DNA of 64,000 nt from Mytilus edulis (GCF_963676685.1 NC_092348.1:31099386-31163385), one strand, 5' to 3'; shown: positions 10,301 through 22,195, counted from the first letter of the stretch. The notes: a model not told the origin generated them from the sequence alone. Translations and numbers: made by a program.

Positions 10301-13300
10301 CAGCTTGTTAAAATGTTTATGTAAGATATACGGAAACAAAAGGAATATGTATATTTATAAGTGTTTTGTTTTTTATTTTAATTCCGACAAAGATGCGTGT
10401 AAATACAAATGGTTTCACTAAAAATATGCGTAAATTCCGAAAACCATCATAAGAAACGTTAAGCTCATCGTGCGTGTATCGTGCGTGTATCGTGCATTCA
10501 CCGTGCGTGTATCGTGCGTGTGGTCAGTTTGAATTTTAGAAGGTCTGTAGTACAAATAAATACAAGATGTTGACTCAACTATCCACATACCACGATTTAT
10601 GTTTTTATACCTAGTGCAAAAAATTTGGGAGAGCACATTGGAATCACTTAATTTATATAAAACAAAGAGATGAGGTAGGATTGTCAAATTACCAACGCAA
10701 CAGTAATCTTTTGACGTGGATTCCAGTAATTAAAGGTCACTTTAAGGCCTTCAACAACGAGCAAAACACAAAATGGAAAATCATACAGCAAACAACAACA
10801 ACCACTCAATTATAGGCATAGGACTTGGTACAGGCACATACACGTGGACTGGTTAAACATGTTCATGAGCTCTCAACCCTCTCCAAACCTACCGTACTGG
10901 TGTAAGGGCAAAATGTAAAAATCAGTTGGACTGACTTGACTCTAAATTATGTTTGAACTTTCAGAATGATTTTTAATGGCGTTATAAAGAAATGAGTAAA
11001 CGAAAACAAGATAAAAGAGGGACGAAAGATACCAAAGGGACAGTCAAACTCATAAATCTAAAACAAACTGACAACGCCATGGCTAAAAATGAAAAAAGAC
11101 AAACAGAAAAACAATAGTACACACGACACAACATAGAAAACTAAAGAATAAACAACACGAACCCCACCAAAAACTAGGGGTGATCTCAGGTGCTCCGGAA
11201 GGGTAAGCAGATCCTGCTCCACATGTGGCACCCGTCGTGTTGCTTATGTGATTACAAATCCGGTAAATAGTCTAATTCGGTAGGTCATATTCATGAACGG
11301 GAAGGGATTGTAGTTACGACGTAAGGAACATATCCGTATCAAGTATAAAACGTGTCATTTCATGATTATTTACATGTACATTTATACATTGTTTACTAAA
11401 TGTTTTCCTATTTTGTATTAATATAGTACACTGCAATCTTAAAATTGTCTTTTATATTTTTCTTAAATTTCGGTCAAACCAGTACCGCGTATGAATTAGT
11501 TATTTGTACCCTGCCTACCCTTCTGGCGCACATCAGGCCGCCCAAGTTGTAAGTGGGGTTCGTGTTGCATAATCTTTTATTTTCTAAATTGTGTTTTGCG
11601 TGCTATTGTTTTTTTCTGTTGTTGTTTTTTTTTCAGTTTATGTTGGTGTTATGAGTTTGAATGTCCTTTTGGCATTTTCGTCTATCGTTTGTAGACTAAG
11701 AGAAAAAGTATTAAATTAACTCTTTAAATTTAGAGTGTGTTTCTGAATTGAACTTAATAAGCGTCTTATGTCAATTGTATGTTAGGCCTATTTGAAATAT
11801 GTGTTTTTTTATATAGACAAAAATAAATATAATAATACATGCACCCAAATTATCTTGATAATACTTAAATCCGGGCTTTCAAATATTCGGCTTTGAGCGT
11901 TCCTGATGAAGTTCAATCCAGAAAACCTCTTCGGATACATGGTATTTAGAAGTATTGCCATTTTCGATTTTCACTTTACCTACATATACTAAGATAAATC
12001 CAAACATTAGGTAATATGAATATGTCTTCTGTCGATTACTTGCAGATGCGTGTCTTAGAAAGTGCACGAATGGATGAGGACGCGGACATGGACCAATGTC
12101 TCCAGAAATCCATGTCCATTGACTCGTTAAAAATAATTAAAATGGGAATTAAAGAAATATTAGTAAATTTGAGGAAGTAAGAAAAAGGTTTGAACCAACA
12201 TATATACCTCGACGTCCACTTTGTTTATTTCACGTTCCATGTCACATTTGTTTCCTACTAGAAATGCAAAGGCCTTCTCATTCCCTTTATTGTATTTTCT
12301 CCATCGCTGCAATATATCGCTCGCCATCTCTAAAGATTCCTGAAAGAAAAATATTTCGTTTTAACAAAACTGCTGTTAATGCAATAGAGTATGAAATGTC
12401 CACTTTGGTAAGATTAGGAATGACTTTTGTCCATGGCGTCAATGATTTCTGATCATGTGAGCTTTCTTTTCACCATCCTGTTACATTACACTGAGAAAAC
12501 ATTTTTTTTTCAAAAAGTTCCTTTATTGTAAACTATACTTTAAAATAGGCAGTTATCAACTTCGTGTCATAAAATCTGCATTTGGGAGTAAAAGCATGAA
12601 TTGGTCATCTCTGAAAGATTAATGTGTTTGTGTTTGGTGACGGGACTTTCTAAATGAACAAACTGTTAACAGAACTACTCACCTGTTTTGATATATCATA
12701 GATAATAACAGTTGCATCCATCTCAGCATAGTAATTAATAGAATAACCCTCGTACTTTCTATCCCCATCTGTGTCAGACTGAAACATAATTGCTTATTTT
12801 TGAATGAGTTGTGTTGTGGTGTAAAGTATTTATTTGAAGTTATCGTATGATTAAAATGGTGATGCCATTGTCAAATATTAATAAAAATACATTGAAAGTT
12901 GCCCGTTTCTGTATAGAAAAATTTCAATTTCAATGGACGTAATGTATTTAAGGAATTACTGTAATATTTTTTCTGTCTATGAAGAAATAACATAAAAAAA
13001 TTGGTGCACACGGAATAACGCGCGTAGCGGGTTATTTAACAGTGTGCACCACATTTTTTATGTTATTTCGAATAGACACAAAAAAATATTAGTCATTTCT
13101 TATAATCTTATTCTAAATTCCATTTTAAACCGTAGAAAACCATGAAAAAACGTTGATGACGTCACGGTCACATGACAAAATTATGTCGATGGGCTCATAA
13201 CAAAATAACGTCAGCCAATCAGAAGACGCGTTACATCAAAAATTAAATTATATATATATATATATCAATCTATAGCTTTTAAGTATGATTAAGCCTGGGA

Positions 13301-16300
13301 TTTTGGAACTACAAATTACATAAACTTTTACTCAATTCTTTCATAGATACAAATATTTGGAAGGAGTATTTAACTTTCGTGTATATCTATCATTAAAAAA
13401 CGTGATTTCACATCCTGATTTTTATGGTGATGTTGTTTTTAGAGCATTGAATTCTAGGGATGAAATTTAAAACAAAAACAGCATGTACATAACTTGAAAA
13501 AAAGCGACGACAATTGATCAAACTTAATATTATATAAATGCAAACATTGTTATACTTACAAGCTGTAGACGAATTTCTTTTCCATTTACTTCAACCTTAT
13601 GCGACTTCTATCAAATCACAAAACAAAACAAAATAATATTTTTAAAGTCTTTTGTTTAATTTCACTTTTTGTTTGTAATATATAGCTTTCATGAATTCAA
13701 ACTTTGCATATATATTTTTTTGAAATTGAAATTACTCTGAAAACATGTGTTTTCATATTTTAAAGACAAAAATTCATATAAATAAGCCCCCTTCATTAAT
13801 TCATTTAGTCATATACTACTCACTAATAAATTACTAGTATGATCGTTTGAATAGTATATTCAATAATGAACTCCATTCCGTCTCTCGCTTAAATAAATTG
13901 CCAATGTTTCCCTTTTGATATTGAGCAGAAGAGGCGTGTTAATGGTGATATGATATTGGTATAGCACATGTCTTCATTATACTATGTCATGAAGAAAATT
14001 ATGCATGTATTGTGAGCAATACGACGTCGCTTACAAGACGAAAATATTCAAAACATAAGCATATTGCTTACAAATCATGCAGTGGGACAAAGTAGGTTTT
14101 ACAAACTTACTGATGTCTTTGATGTTCGGACGTCAAGTCATCATAAGATTTTCGACCTGTATTCCCGTGTTAAAAATTATAAAAATAATACAATTGCACA
14201 CATGTTCGGGTATAAACCAACAGGGACATCAGATAAGATATATACTATATTGAAACATTAGAACAATCTACCTCATATGCGCATACAAGTCTTTAACAGA
14301 CATTATGCACCATTTGTTTCCTTAAGTTATATAGTTCTCTTTTCGTCTGTCTTTACATTACATTAATGTCTTATTTAATAATGGTTGATGCCTAAATATT
14401 TCATTATAAGATTTTGAGTGGTTTATTTTCAGGGGTTTTCCTAGTCCCTCCTCAAGAAATGATTGCCGTAGCCTGATTTTGACACTTCTTTGAGGAAGTT
14501 AGGGTTTCTATACCCTTATTGGCTGGTTGTTCCAACTGTTTTGGGTTTTTTAGGCAAAAGACACTGATGAGTTATATATATATAGACGAGACTGGCGTAC
14601 ACAATTAAAAGTTGGTAAATGCCACTGCTGTAGGACGTTTTGTTCCAGAAGTCAAAGCCTAATATTAAACACACGAGATGACATACAATATAACTGATAT
14701 GGTCATGATATGTAAATTTGCTGTTCATAATGAATATTATTCGAAATACTAATGTTTTCCTACTCCCTGCATAGATGATCGTAGGCTGATTTGGCATAAT
14801 ATTTCTAGAAATTTGAATATTTGGTATTTAATATTCATCAACTTTATTATTAATCTAGTCTTCGAAGTTTTAAACTCAAGCCACTGTTGAGTCTTAGGTA
14901 CACGAAACCCGTATCTGACATACAAAAGGTCAAGCATGGTGCATTTGTTCAGTTTTAACCGATGTTTGTTTTTTTTTCTTTGCATTGTGGATGTCATTCT
15001 TTATTCAGGCTATCATTATTACAAGTACATGTACTCATAGAGATACAAAAAGGGCTACCATTATTAAATATTTCAGACAAATCTTCATATCTTTGTTCCA
15101 TTGATAATTTGTCTGTATCGAAGGTATGTGGCTTTTCCAATACATTTTGATTAATCATGCTGAACTTATTCAGGGGGAAAATATCCTACGATCTCTTTAA
15201 GACAAAAATTAGACCAATTAGTTCCAGTTGTTAACAAACCAAAGCGTTAGCCATTAGATTATTTGGTTATTTCAAATTAATTTTGGGTAAACTATGAATA
15301 GCAAATAAAAAAGACGACACCACAAGTAGCATTAAACCGCTTTCGAGAAACAATTCTGATTCATTAAGTTGACATTTTTTTTTATATACACGTAGCTGTT
15401 TGTAGAAGTGAAAATTAAAAACAAATTGCAAAATTTAGGAATCAGTTGAATAAAAACGAACATAATTATTTAAAACTGTTTCAATCCCTCGATTTGCACA
15501 TTAAACTTCTGCATGTAAATTGTAAATGTATGGTATCAAACAAAAAGTTAAGGACTACTATCGTTTGGTATTGTCCCTTTTTTATTTGGGAATTTGTTAA
15601 GGGGAGTACCTTTCTTTCGTCTGTCGAAATTTTAATGTCACGTTATTAATTCACTATTTCAATATAAAAATATTCTATACTTACACCATCCATAAACTGT
15701 GTAGGTATATGTTCTTCGGTGAAAGAATTTCCCTGAAAGATAAACGAAATTACCGAATTGATAAACATTTCTTAGATACATATTGCGGTCGTTATTGTTA
15801 CAAAAATATATTTTGTTTTGGTTCACTTCTTTTTGGAACGATAGTGTACACTAAATATTGCACATGTGTATAATCGGTGAATACTTTTATTTACATATCA
15901 TGTATGAACAAACGCAGATAATTGATAAAGTCACTCAGCTTGCAACGCAAGGGAGCAAATATTCAAAAGTATTCTTCCATTCTCAATTTTATTATTATTT
16001 ATAGTATATATTTTTAATGATAGAAAATGTCTATACATTGCATATATCTTAACTTGCCTAACCTAAAACAGAGACTTTAAAAGATCAATCATAATAGTAT
16101 GTCGTGGAAAAGCCTTCAGCAGACACTTATATTAAAAAATGTTTAGTCTTCAACTACACTTTTTTTCTGTAGGTTACTGATAATTCATGGCAAGATATAA
16201 AAGAAGTTTTTTTTAAATGTATACTTTAGTGTCGTTTGTTGATTTGGTTCATAAGTGTTTCTCGTTTCTATTAGTTAATATAGATAAGACCGTAGGTTTT

Positions 16301-19300
16301 CCCGTTTGAATGGTTTTACACTAGTCATTTCTAGGGCCCTTTATAGTTTGCTGTTTGGTATGAGCCAAGGCTCCGTGTTGACGACCGTCCTTTGACCTTT
16401 AATGGTCAAATTTTAAATTTGGACTTGGATGGAGAGTTGTCTCATTGGCACTAATACAACATCTTCTTATATCTATTTTGCTCATTGATTGAACTACAGG
16501 TTGAGGTTGACTAATGTATTGATTGTTTTAATTGCTGTTCATTCATTTAATAATGTGATGAAACATTCCTACAGATCTACTCTCAAGTTTGCGGAACTTT
16601 TATCGGTTGGGTTCAGTGCCTTGATTCAGCCATTGATTATAGATGCAATGGAGTTGTTGGCTTAATGTTGATTAACAAATATTTTTTGCACAATCACATT
16701 ATTTTTTTTTACAATTGTAGTGGGACTGGTGTCCAGTTTTAGTCAGTTTTCGCAACCACTTTATTGCTTCATATTACCAAAATCGGTCTATCACCTACTG
16801 TCAACATTTAAGACAGAAGAGAATGTAGCGAAAATGATGAGTGGGTCATACTAGAAATGTGAAAACTTGAATGTTAATCCAAGACTGAGATATCTCAATG
16901 TGGTCAAAAATAAATCAACAATAGTGTTGTTTTGAGACAACTTTCACAAAAAAAGTGAATAGTCTAGAGAATTTGAAAGCACATAATTATAAATACGTTA
17001 ATATGAATTACCAAATGGTCTTCTTTGAAACTTCAACGAAGTTTAATATGGTATTTAAAACCGAAATGAACGTCAAGAAGTCAATAACATGCGAAATGAA
17101 AATAAATCATAGAACATATTGTTTTCAATCTTAAGTATTAAGGCAAACCTTATCAAAAGTAGTATAAGAGCTTATAGATTATTTTACATTGTGACCTGTT
17201 GGAAAAAGGTGCAATTACATATACGTAATATAGATATTATATGAATTGCATTTATTTCAAGAGACTGTGTTACTACATCATACATGTATCCTGTTTGTGT
17301 GGACACTGTGTGACTACATCATATCCTATTCTTGTGGAAATTCATATAACAATACCCTGTTTGTAATGGTTATCTAACAATGTGGTAAATGTGGTGTTAT
17401 ATGAATACTGTTTTTTAAATAAACTCATCATAGATACCAGGACTAAATTTTGTATATACGCCAGACGGGCGTTTCGTCTAAAAAAAGACTCTCAGTGACG
17501 CTCGATTTAAATAAGGGTTAGATGTGTCATCTCCTTTGAAGTTTTTTTCTTTCTTTTACGATTGTATGTTATTCTAATAAATGTTTTACTCACAATAAAG
17601 CGATTGACCAAGCTTGTTTTCCCACATCCTGACGATCCTGTCACTAGTATTGATAATGAATTTCTGAAATAGTGCAAAATAATAATACATGGACATGAAC
17701 TTATATGCATGGGCAAGCTTTCGCCGCCCCGTGATACGACATAAATGTAAATACATAAAAGTGACCTGCTGGAATATTTTTACTGTTATCTTTTATTGTT
17801 ATTTTCATTTTATAGTGCTGGATCGATACTTGTGGACTGAGACTCCCCGATGGATGGTGTCTTCAATAGGGTAATTAGTAACAAACACCAACATGACGAT
17901 ACCTTTTCTTTTTAATTCTCTGGTCATCAAATTATAAACTATTGAAATAGCTACCGCTTCTAATATTTCAACCCCCTTTTTTACACAGCTATCGCCAGAA
18001 ATAAATAAAATTACATTCAGTGGTACAATATGTTCTACAATGGCTTGCCATACGAAACAGTTATCTTTGTCAAATATCGGTCATTGCAAATTTGTTTTGT
18101 CCAAAATACGCTTCCGTAGGATTAAGTCCGTTCACATGCACGGATCAAATCATTTTGGCAAACTCAGCAACTATTAAAAGAAAATTTAATATCTAATGGT
18201 TTATAAACATTAGATAGTTACTGTTTATCAGTATTTTACTGATTAATGGACGTAGTTTTCTGCCAGTTTACATTATATTCACTCTGTGGTTTAAGTTTTT
18301 GAAATATAAATAACTTTCTTAAACTGTTCTGGATTTCTACCAAACAAAAAGTTTGTTTATGATCATGAAATAGTATCCAGAAATAAATTTAAAAACAAAT
18401 CCTGTTTATCTGTATTTTACTTATAAATGGACGGAGTTTTTCTAACAGTTAAAAAATTGAAAACTACTAGTTTAATAATTCCATGCGTCCGAAGCGCTTT
18501 TCTGGATTTACCTTTACCAGGAACGCTAAAGCCAAACATTTGAAATCCGAGGAATGTATAAGTACTGAAACAGATGAAGAGATACATTTACTCTGTGGTT
18601 AAAGTTTTTCAAATTTTAATAACTTTCTCAAACTATCCTTTTTATAACTATTTTGATCTTAGCGTCACTGAAACGTGCGTCTGTTGTTTTAAGTTATACG
18701 CCTGATAACTTTGATAACTATTATCATTACGAATTGGTTTTACGATATGCCTGTGTATGAACTCTAAACCAACATATTGTTGCGATCTTCTTCGGTATTA
18801 ACATTATTCAGAAAAGTCTTAAAATCTGTAAAATAACTTAGTTTTCTTTCTTTTTCTGATAGTGACATTTCGGTGTGAATTCGCATTGTGCTTGGTGCAA
18901 AAAAAAAAATTTTGAAACAGGAACTTGTTACTATGTCAACGTTCCCAAACTCGCTGCTGGGGTTATCACAATTCCATCGTTGTATTTTTTTACCATGATT
19001 TATTTAAGGATTGACTGTATTATTTTTTCTGTTTATGAAGAAAAAACATCAAATTGTTGGTGCACACTTACAGTCATTCCTTATAATCTAATTCTAAATT
19101 CCTTTTTATGCCAGAGTAATTTATGAAAAAACCTTGCTGACGTCACGGTCACATAACAAAACTATGTCTATGAGCTGATAGTCAAAACACTGTCAGACAA
19201 TTAGAAGACGTGTAAAATCCAAGATTAAAATGTTTGTTCTTAATGAAATATACAATTAGAAAATCATTATGTCTCTAGTATAAGTTGAAACGGTCTCGGT

Positions 19301-22195
19301 ATATTTTGGGAAATACATTTTTATGGAATCGTTACATATAAAAAAAAAAGAAGATGTGGTATGATTGCCAATGTGACAACTCTCCACAAGAGACCAACAT
19401 GACACAGTAATTAACAACTATAGGTCAACGTACGGCCTTCAACAATGAGCAAAGCCCATACCACATAGTCAGCTGTAAAAGGCCCCGAAATGACAATGTA
19501 AAACAATTCAAACGAGAAAACTAATGGCCTTATTTATGTACAAAATATGAACGAAAAACAAATATGTAAAACATAAACAAACGACAACCACTGAATTACA
19601 GGCTCCTGATTTGCGACAGGCACATGAATACATAATGTGGCGGGGTTAAACATGTTAGCGGGTTCCCAACCCTCCCCATAACCTGGGACATTGGTATAAC
19701 AGTACAACATCAATTTGTAAAAGGCTTAACCCATCAGATGGACAAAAATACAAGTTGACGTGGCCGGGTATGTTCACCTTGCTCCTTTCCCAATCAGGTA
19801 AAATATAATTAATGGTTAATTAAAAATCCCGAGAACACAGTTGTTTCGTAGTGCATTTCTTTTAGACAATAAATGAAAATTAAAATAATCCTACCTGCGC
19901 TTTCTCAATATTATTTTTAAAGAATGATGTACAACTTTTGGGAAAAATTATTTCAAACTTAAGGAAAACTTCATCAGCTCTAACTCAAAATATGGACAGT
20001 TTTATGTTAGGGGGTCTTGAAGTCTTTTGACAGATTCAGAAATGCTATTTTTTTAAAAATAGACAAAATCACTTCTTCACTTTATCTTTATCTTTTTTAC
20101 AGTGTAAGTTCATCCCCTACTTGCTAAAAGAGGCAAAAACATGAGGAAATAAGTTTGGAAGGGGTATAAGAAATATTTTGCAAGATAGGAAATAAAAAGA
20201 GATAAATTTATTTTATTTAAGTGTCAAGTATTGATCTTACACCACAGTAAAATATTTACCACAGTAAAATATTTACAAGTACAATCACATAAAAAAAAAT
20301 CAGCACCCAGCCTATAAAAACTCATGAGACACTATTATATACATCTAATATATAAGAGAAGATGTGGTATGATTGCCAATGAGACAACTGTCCACAAGAG
20401 ACCAAAAGTAAATGACACAGACATTTACAACTATAGGTCACCGTAGGGCCTTCAACAATGAGCCCAACAGCTCAAACACCCAAGGTATAAAAATTGAAAA
20501 TAATAAGAATCTAATGTATTTATCTTGCAAACTTAATGAATTGAACGGAATAATATAAAATTAAATTAAAAGAATTTTAAGATTGTTAAATACACCTAGT
20601 TTAAAAATTGAGTCCTACGACTAACACATAATTATGGATAAAGCTGCAATAAAAATAAAACATTACTATATATTCTAAGTTATATTAAAAGTGACAAAAA
20701 GGAGAAAGAAAATAGAATCAAAAATTAATTCAAACCACTTTCACATATTTTCTAAAAAAATATATATATATCATTTTTTTTTTCTATCAGCATATAACAT
20801 AAACTATTACAACAAATATACTTTCATTATTTAAGTTTTTTCCATGATACATTTTTCACATTTCCTTAAAATTATCTTTTATCATGATAAAAAGAATAGG
20901 TTCAACCCACCATTTTTTCCTTTAGAAATGCCCTGTACCAAGTCAGGAATATGGTCATTGTTATATTATAGTTCGTTTCTGTGTGTGTTACATTATAACG
21001 TTGTGTCGTTTGTTTTCTCTTATTTTTGAGTGTAAATTCACATTGCGATAAGACGTGTCACGGTACTTGTCTATCCCAAATTCATGTATTTGGTTTTGAT
21101 GTTATATATATATGTTATATTTGTTATTCTCGTGGGATTTTGTCTATATGTGTTACATTTTAGTGTTATGTCGTTGTTCTCCTCTTATATTTAATGCGTT
21201 TCCCTCGGTTTTGGTTTGTTATCCCGATTTTGTTTTTTGTCCATGGATTTATGAGTTTTGAACAGCGGTATACTACTGTTGCCTTTATTTATGGACAATT
21301 ATATGTTATAAAAATCTTTGACATAGAATTTGTGAATAGAGTAGGACAGTGGTACTTGAATGTCATTACAAGTCATTAAGGCATTGAACTTGAAATCTGT
21401 TCTCATGTTTTCAAAATATTCAATAAATTAACGTGCCTTTTGAAACAAATCATATCTAATGTCTTCACACAGAGGGCAAACCATTAAAAAGTGAGTTTCG
21501 TGTTCAACATAAATCAATTTACAAAATTTACATAGTCTTTTATTCAACGGAATCTGTGGTCTGGTATATTTGATTTTTGATTTTTAGTGTTTTAACGCGA
21601 CTTTAAACCACCGCATTTGGGCTATTTCGTGGCGGCCGTTTTTTTATTGGGTGGAGATAACCGAAGTGCCCGGACAAAACCACCGACCTTCGATAGGAAA
21701 ATTGACAATCCTAGTCAATTAAGATTGGAGTCCAGTGCACCCGCACGAGCTAGGTTCGAACTCACAACCCCAGTGTTGACTGACTAGTGATTAAAGTAGT
21801 AAGTACTTAGACCACTCCGCCACCGAGGCCCCTCGAGCTCGGTCTAGTGTATCTTCCTGTCTCTTCAGCTAGGGCTAGCAATCCACTGCGAAATAATGAC
21901 ATAGTTTGAGTTACGTTTCTTGGTTAAAGCAAAAGTATATACTGTTCTGCTTTAACACTTTTCTTGTAAGTAACACATCGTCCACAAAATAGCTAGGGAC
22001 TATATTTGTAATGAAAGGACGATAACTGTGTTTCCAGACCAGAATCAATACACATGAATTAATAACAGTATAAATCAACTGACTATTTACTCAGATAAAA
22101 TGTAAAATGAAGAGTTAAAAAATGAAACAATGTTATGAACAAATAGTAAATTATATTTTAAATTACCTGTTTTTTCGTTTATGATGAAAAGCCAT
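7066..22195 (-). CDS. Copy A: divergent Rab/Ras-like small GTPase, complete seven-exon gene
   Basis: The joined exons are 22195-22167, 17663-17594, 15732-15685, 13607-13560, 12778-12683, 12339-12208 and 7341-7066, giving 699 nt and 232 residues. G1 is GSSGCGKT at residues 19-26. The switch I threonine is T44 (HIPTQ). G3 is DTDGD at 67-71, where Rabs have DTAGQ. G4 is GNKCD (126-130) and G5 is ETSAK (153-157). A charged, Gly/Asp-rich tail of about 55 residues ends in CCVIS, a likely prenylation site (CVIS as a CaaX box, with an adjacent Cys). The length matches typical Rabs. It should be a membrane-attached molecular switch, but the partner and compartment are unknown. The RabF1 IGVDF motif after T44 is absent (TQFMDG). 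Introns are 4503, 1861, 2077, 781, 343 and 4866 bases; the last is swollen by insertions. All splice sites are GT-AG. Confidence 0.87.
7499..7690 (-). mobile_element. 3'-end fragment of the 4374-type retroelement with ACTT target duplication
   Basis: The sequence is the reverse complement of the 3' tail of the element at 4374-6098. Copies B and C read AGCACTTGCACATTTTAAAC here without interruption. In copy A the ACTT is doubled (7495-7498 and 7691-7694) around 192 extra bases. It is therefore a 5'-truncated insertion into intron 6 made after the copies split. Confidence 0.8.
7936..10547. mobile_element. 2.6-kb non-autonomous DNA transposon with TA target duplication
   Basis: The termini are CAGACCTTCTAAAATTCAAA and its exact complement, a perfect inverted repeat of about 27 bp. 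The element is bordered by TA at 7934-7935 and 10548-10549. Copies B and C show the uninterrupted site ACTTAGTACAAAT at the same place in intron 6. The TA duplication and CAG ends suggest the IS630-Tc1-mariner group, which is inference. Subterminal regions carry many CGTGCGTGTATCGTGCG iterations (7969-8220 and 10467-10520). No transposase is seen; short frames inside (for example 10091-10339) have no recognisable domain. Confidence 0.85.
7969..8225. repeat. Degenerate tandem TCGTGCGTGTA iterations, left subterminal array
   Basis: More than a dozen imperfect CGTGCGT/ATCGTGCG units are separated by CATTCATT spacers inside the left end of the transposon. A shorter array with the same word sits inside the right end at 10467-10520. 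These are probable transposase-binding iterons, by analogy with other DNA transposons. Confidence 0.6.
10668..10925 (+). repeat. Old R1 repeat shared by copies A, B and C
   Basis: This diverged R1 copy (GATGAGGTAGGATTGTCAAA, AAAGGTCACTTTAAGGCC, ACTTGGTACAGGCACATACA) is present at the matching intron 6 position in B (27803-28060) and C (49186-49440). It was in the intron before the gene duplicated. Confidence 0.7.
11017..11336 (+). mobile_element. 320-bp dispersed repeat R3, insertion specific to copy A
   Basis: Copies B and C read GATAAAAATATCAAGTTTAA, while copy A is interrupted between GATAAAA and TATCAAG by this block (GAGGGACGAAAGATACCAAA ... CCGGTAAATAGTCTAATTCG). An ancient inverted relative remains at 11510-11695 in all copies. 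No ORF and no clear target duplication are seen. Confidence 0.7.
11510..11695 (-). repeat. Ancient R3 relative shared by all copies
   Basis: GTGGGGTTCGTGTTG, TTTTTTCTGTTGTTG and TATGAGTTTGAATGTCC match R3 in reverse orientation. The same block is at 28330-28490 and 49690-49875, so it predates the duplication. Confidence 0.6.
11895..11938 (+). ncRNA. Hammerhead-like motif in intron 6 of copy A (antisense to gene)
   Basis: Stem I GCGTTC pairs imperfectly with GGATAC, around CTGATGA, a weak stem II, GAAA and a short stem III ending TTC. The matching sites in copies B (28687-28731) and C (50083-50128) show it was present before duplication. Stem III here is altered (ACCTCT rather than AGCGCT), so activity is doubtful. 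Confidence 0.4.
12208..12339 (-). CDS. Copy A exon 6 (G4 motif)
   Basis: The acceptor is TTTCAG. The 44 codons open with ESLEMASDILQRW, include FLVGNKCDMERE (G4 = NKCD) and close with KVDVE before GTATAT. Phase is 0 on both sides. Confidence 0.88.
12683..12778 (-). CDS. Copy A exon 5 (G3/switch II)
   Basis: The 32 codons read SDTDGDRKYEGYSINYY through VIIYDISKQ between TTTCAG and GTGAGT. The Rab consensus WDTAGQER is replaced by SDTDGDRK. Confidence 0.88.
12963..13090. mobile_element. Fold-back MITE in intron 4 of copy A
   Basis: The arms AATATTTTTTCTGTCTATGA and its near complement TCGAATAGACACAAAAAAAT enclose nested inverted TTGGTGCACAC/GTGTGCACCA and a GCGCGTAGCG centre. Half-palindrome derivatives occur at about 19019-19100 and 42300-42380. 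Confidence 0.65.
13560..13607 (-). CDS. Copy A exon 4
   Basis: The 16 codons, KSHKVEVNGKEIRLQL, correspond to the beta2-beta3 hairpin just before G3. The acceptor is TTGATAG and the donor GTAAGT-like. Copies B and C differ at one to three residues. Confidence 0.88.
14556..14602 (+). ncRNA. Decayed hammerhead ribozyme remnant
   Basis: CACTGATGAGT, then TAGACGA and GACTGGCGTAC, is in the order of the 48844 ribozyme. The GAAAC and cleavage segment is deleted, so it cannot be active. Confidence 0.35.
15685..15732 (-). CDS. Copy A exon 3 (switch I / effector loop)
   Basis: The 16 codons, GNSFTEEHIPTQFMDG, lie between TTTCAG and GTAAGT. The switch I threonine is kept. The residues after it differ from copies B and C (QRIGS/QRIGG). 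Confidence 0.88.
16290..16475 (-). repeat. Dispersed repeat R2
   Basis: Landmarks are CCCGTTTGAATGGTTTTACA, AGCCAAGGCTCCGTG and ATGGAGAGTTGTCTCATTGG. The same family occurs at 33103-33312, 33900-34120, 38560-38712, 51870-52140 and 56290-56445. It shares only the CCAATGAGACAACTC core with R1. Confidence 0.7.
17433..17510 (-). ncRNA. Inactive hammerhead of the retrozyme-like family
   Basis: The minus strand reads GAGCGTCACTGAGAGTCT then TAGACGAAACG and CGTCTGGCGTA. Stem I, stem II and GAAA are present, but the core CTGATGA is reduced to CTGAGAG, so cleavage is not expected. Confidence 0.55.
17594..17663 (-). CDS. Copy A exon 2 (P-loop)
   Basis: After TTTCAG one base completes the codon begun in exon 1 (AG+A = Arg). 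The exon then reads NSLSILVTGSSGCGKTSLVN and RFI before GTGAGT. A nearby upstream block at 17820-17850 that could be read as peptide is not conserved as an exon. Confidence 0.88.
18240..18650. repeat. Fragments of a repeat family also at 61310-61680
   Basis: Shared words include TCACTCTGTGGTTTAAGTTT, AATAACTTTCTTAAACT, TCTGGATTT...ACCAAAC and ATAGTATCCAGAAATAAATT. A hammerhead-like block on the minus strand (about 18484-18527) has a mutated core (CTGGTAA). Confidence 0.5.
19345..19790 (+). repeat. Repeat R1, nearly full-length copy
   Basis: It runs from GAAGATGTGGTATGATTGCC through AGGCTCCTGATTTGCGACAG and GGCGGGGTTAAACATGTTAG to TACAAGTTGACGTGGCCGGG. It sits in intron 1 of copy A. Confidence 0.8.
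20357..20470 (+). repeat. Repeat R1, truncated to its first 110 bases
   Basis: It matches the first part of the 19345 copy (GATGTGGTATGATTGCCAAT ... CACCGTAGGGCCTTCAACAA) and stops abruptly at AATGAGCCCAAC. Confidence 0.7.
21565..21838 (-). mobile_element. tRNA-derived SINE with conserved central domain
   Basis: The minus strand opens with GGCCTCGGTGGCGGAGTGGT, an A-box-like tRNA start, followed about 45 bases later by the B box GAGTTCGAACCTAG. The body holds CCGGGCACTTCGG and TCTCCACCCAATAAAA, then GCCGCCACGAAATAGCCC and CGCGTTAAAACAC. This resembles the metazoan SINE superfamily with a shared central domain (Meta-SINE type). It lies in intron 1 of copy A. Confidence 0.75.
22167..22195 (-). 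CDS. Copy A exon 1 (start codon, nine-residue leader)
   Basis: The reading is ATG GCT TTT CAT CAT AAA CGA AAA AAC AG, then GTAATT. It gives MAFHHKRKN and leaves two bases, exactly what the one-base phase of exon 2 needs. The 29 bases are identical in copy B (43053-43081). AAATGG is a good start context. This exon is too short for ORF finders. Confidence 0.78.

Noticed and set aside
18655..18725. Hammerhead ribozyme on the plus strand
   Set aside because: GCGTCACTGAAACGTGCGTCTG keeps only fragments; the core and stem II are missing.
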